Shown in pieces: positions 5,027 to 5,096 of a stretch of DNA of 5,096 bases. The notes below the pieces were generated by a model. The model did no database searches. It was not told where the DNA came from and saw only the letters and a program-made list of their open reading frames with translations. The stretch's first letter is position 1. Each line of letters begins with the position of its first letter. The DNA comes from Ruminococcus sp. CAG:254 (GTDB taxonomy: Bacteria; Bacillota; Clostridia; Oscillospirales; Ruminococcaceae): NCBI GenBank assembly GCA_000433635.1, contig HF997902.1:1-5096 (forward strand), read 5' to 3'. Both the position numbers and the translations under genes were made by a program.

Positions 5027-5096
5027 ATGGAAAAAGACAAGAACGGTCAAATTTTTGGAGATGGCTGCCGAGATACGAGCCGCAGGCAACTGAAAA
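5027..5096 (+). other. Short open frame running off the right edge, through the repeat
   Basis: An ATG at 5027 opens a plus-strand frame of 23 codons with no stop before the window ends; it begins MEKDKNGQIFGDG and continues through CRDTSRRQLK. It points away from murT. No well-placed ribosome binding site is visible: AGG at 5008-5010 is too far upstream. A second frame nested inside it (5061-5093) is a complete ten-codon ORF, MAAEIRAAGN. Because the frame covers the inverted-repeat copy at 5076-5089, it may simply be repeat DNA. I do not recognise a family, and coding potential is unproven. Confidence 0.15.
5076..5089 (+). repeat. Right copy of the 14-bp terminal inverted repeat
   Basis: CGAGCCGCAGGCAA here is the exact reverse complement of 2-15. 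It lies upstream of murT, outside the murT promoter, and reads outward toward the right edge. Surrounding DNA (about 5020-5096) is AT-rich on its inner side, with two similar AAATTTTT tracts near 5019 and 5049. The repeat unit may be longer than 14 bp and may continue beyond the window. Confidence 0.55.

Noticed and set aside
1..5096. CRISPR array, tRNA, rRNA, insertion sequence, phage or defence gene
   Set aside because: No regularly spaced repeats, cloverleaf structures, transposase or phage-like proteins are visible; the protein content is housekeeping and sporulation related.

Overview
This 5.1 kb window looks like ordinary chromosomal DNA of a low- to mid-GC, Gram-positive, endospore-forming Clostridia member. 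A Ruminococcus- or Oscillospiraceae-like gut bacterium is my best guess, but only from the general look of the proteins. The evidence for Firmicutes is a MurT/GatD pair (lipid II amidation), a YmdB phosphodiesterase, a near-canonical 86-residue SpoVS, and strong GGAGG-type ribosome binding sites. All five confident genes lie on the minus strand, so transcription runs right to left.

In transcription order: (1) a sigma-A-type promoter at 4955-4983 drives murT (3567-4916) and gatD (2828-3580). They overlap by 14 nt and together encode the enzyme that amidates D-glutamate in lipid II. (2) A very good promoter at 2766-2795 (TTGACA, extended TATACT) drives ymdB (1909-2673). (3) Another good promoter at 1857-1885 (TTGCTT-17-TATAAT) drives spoVS (1520-1780), which ends at an intrinsic terminator (1477-1504). 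(4) A CBS-domain, CorC/CNNM-type membrane protein (75-1400) has only a weak promoter candidate and ends at a hairpin (42-73) that could terminate transcription from both sides. The genes therefore form one tight operon (murT-gatD) followed by three largely independent units. The ymdB-spoVS adjacency is a known Firmicutes arrangement linked to sporulation and developmental control.

The least ordinary features are at the edges and in the last gene. A perfect 14-bp inverted repeat sits within 8 bp of both window ends, with both copies reading outward. This suggests a dispersed repeat, perhaps the reason a draft contig ends here. A short plus-strand reading frame runs through the right copy and off the window. 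The CorC/CNNM protein has an intact CBS pair and CorC_HlyC domain, but its membrane domain lacks the usual DUF21 ion-binding motifs. I see no CRISPR array, tRNA, rRNA, transposase, phage gene or defence system. No intergenic stretch exceeds 300 bases.
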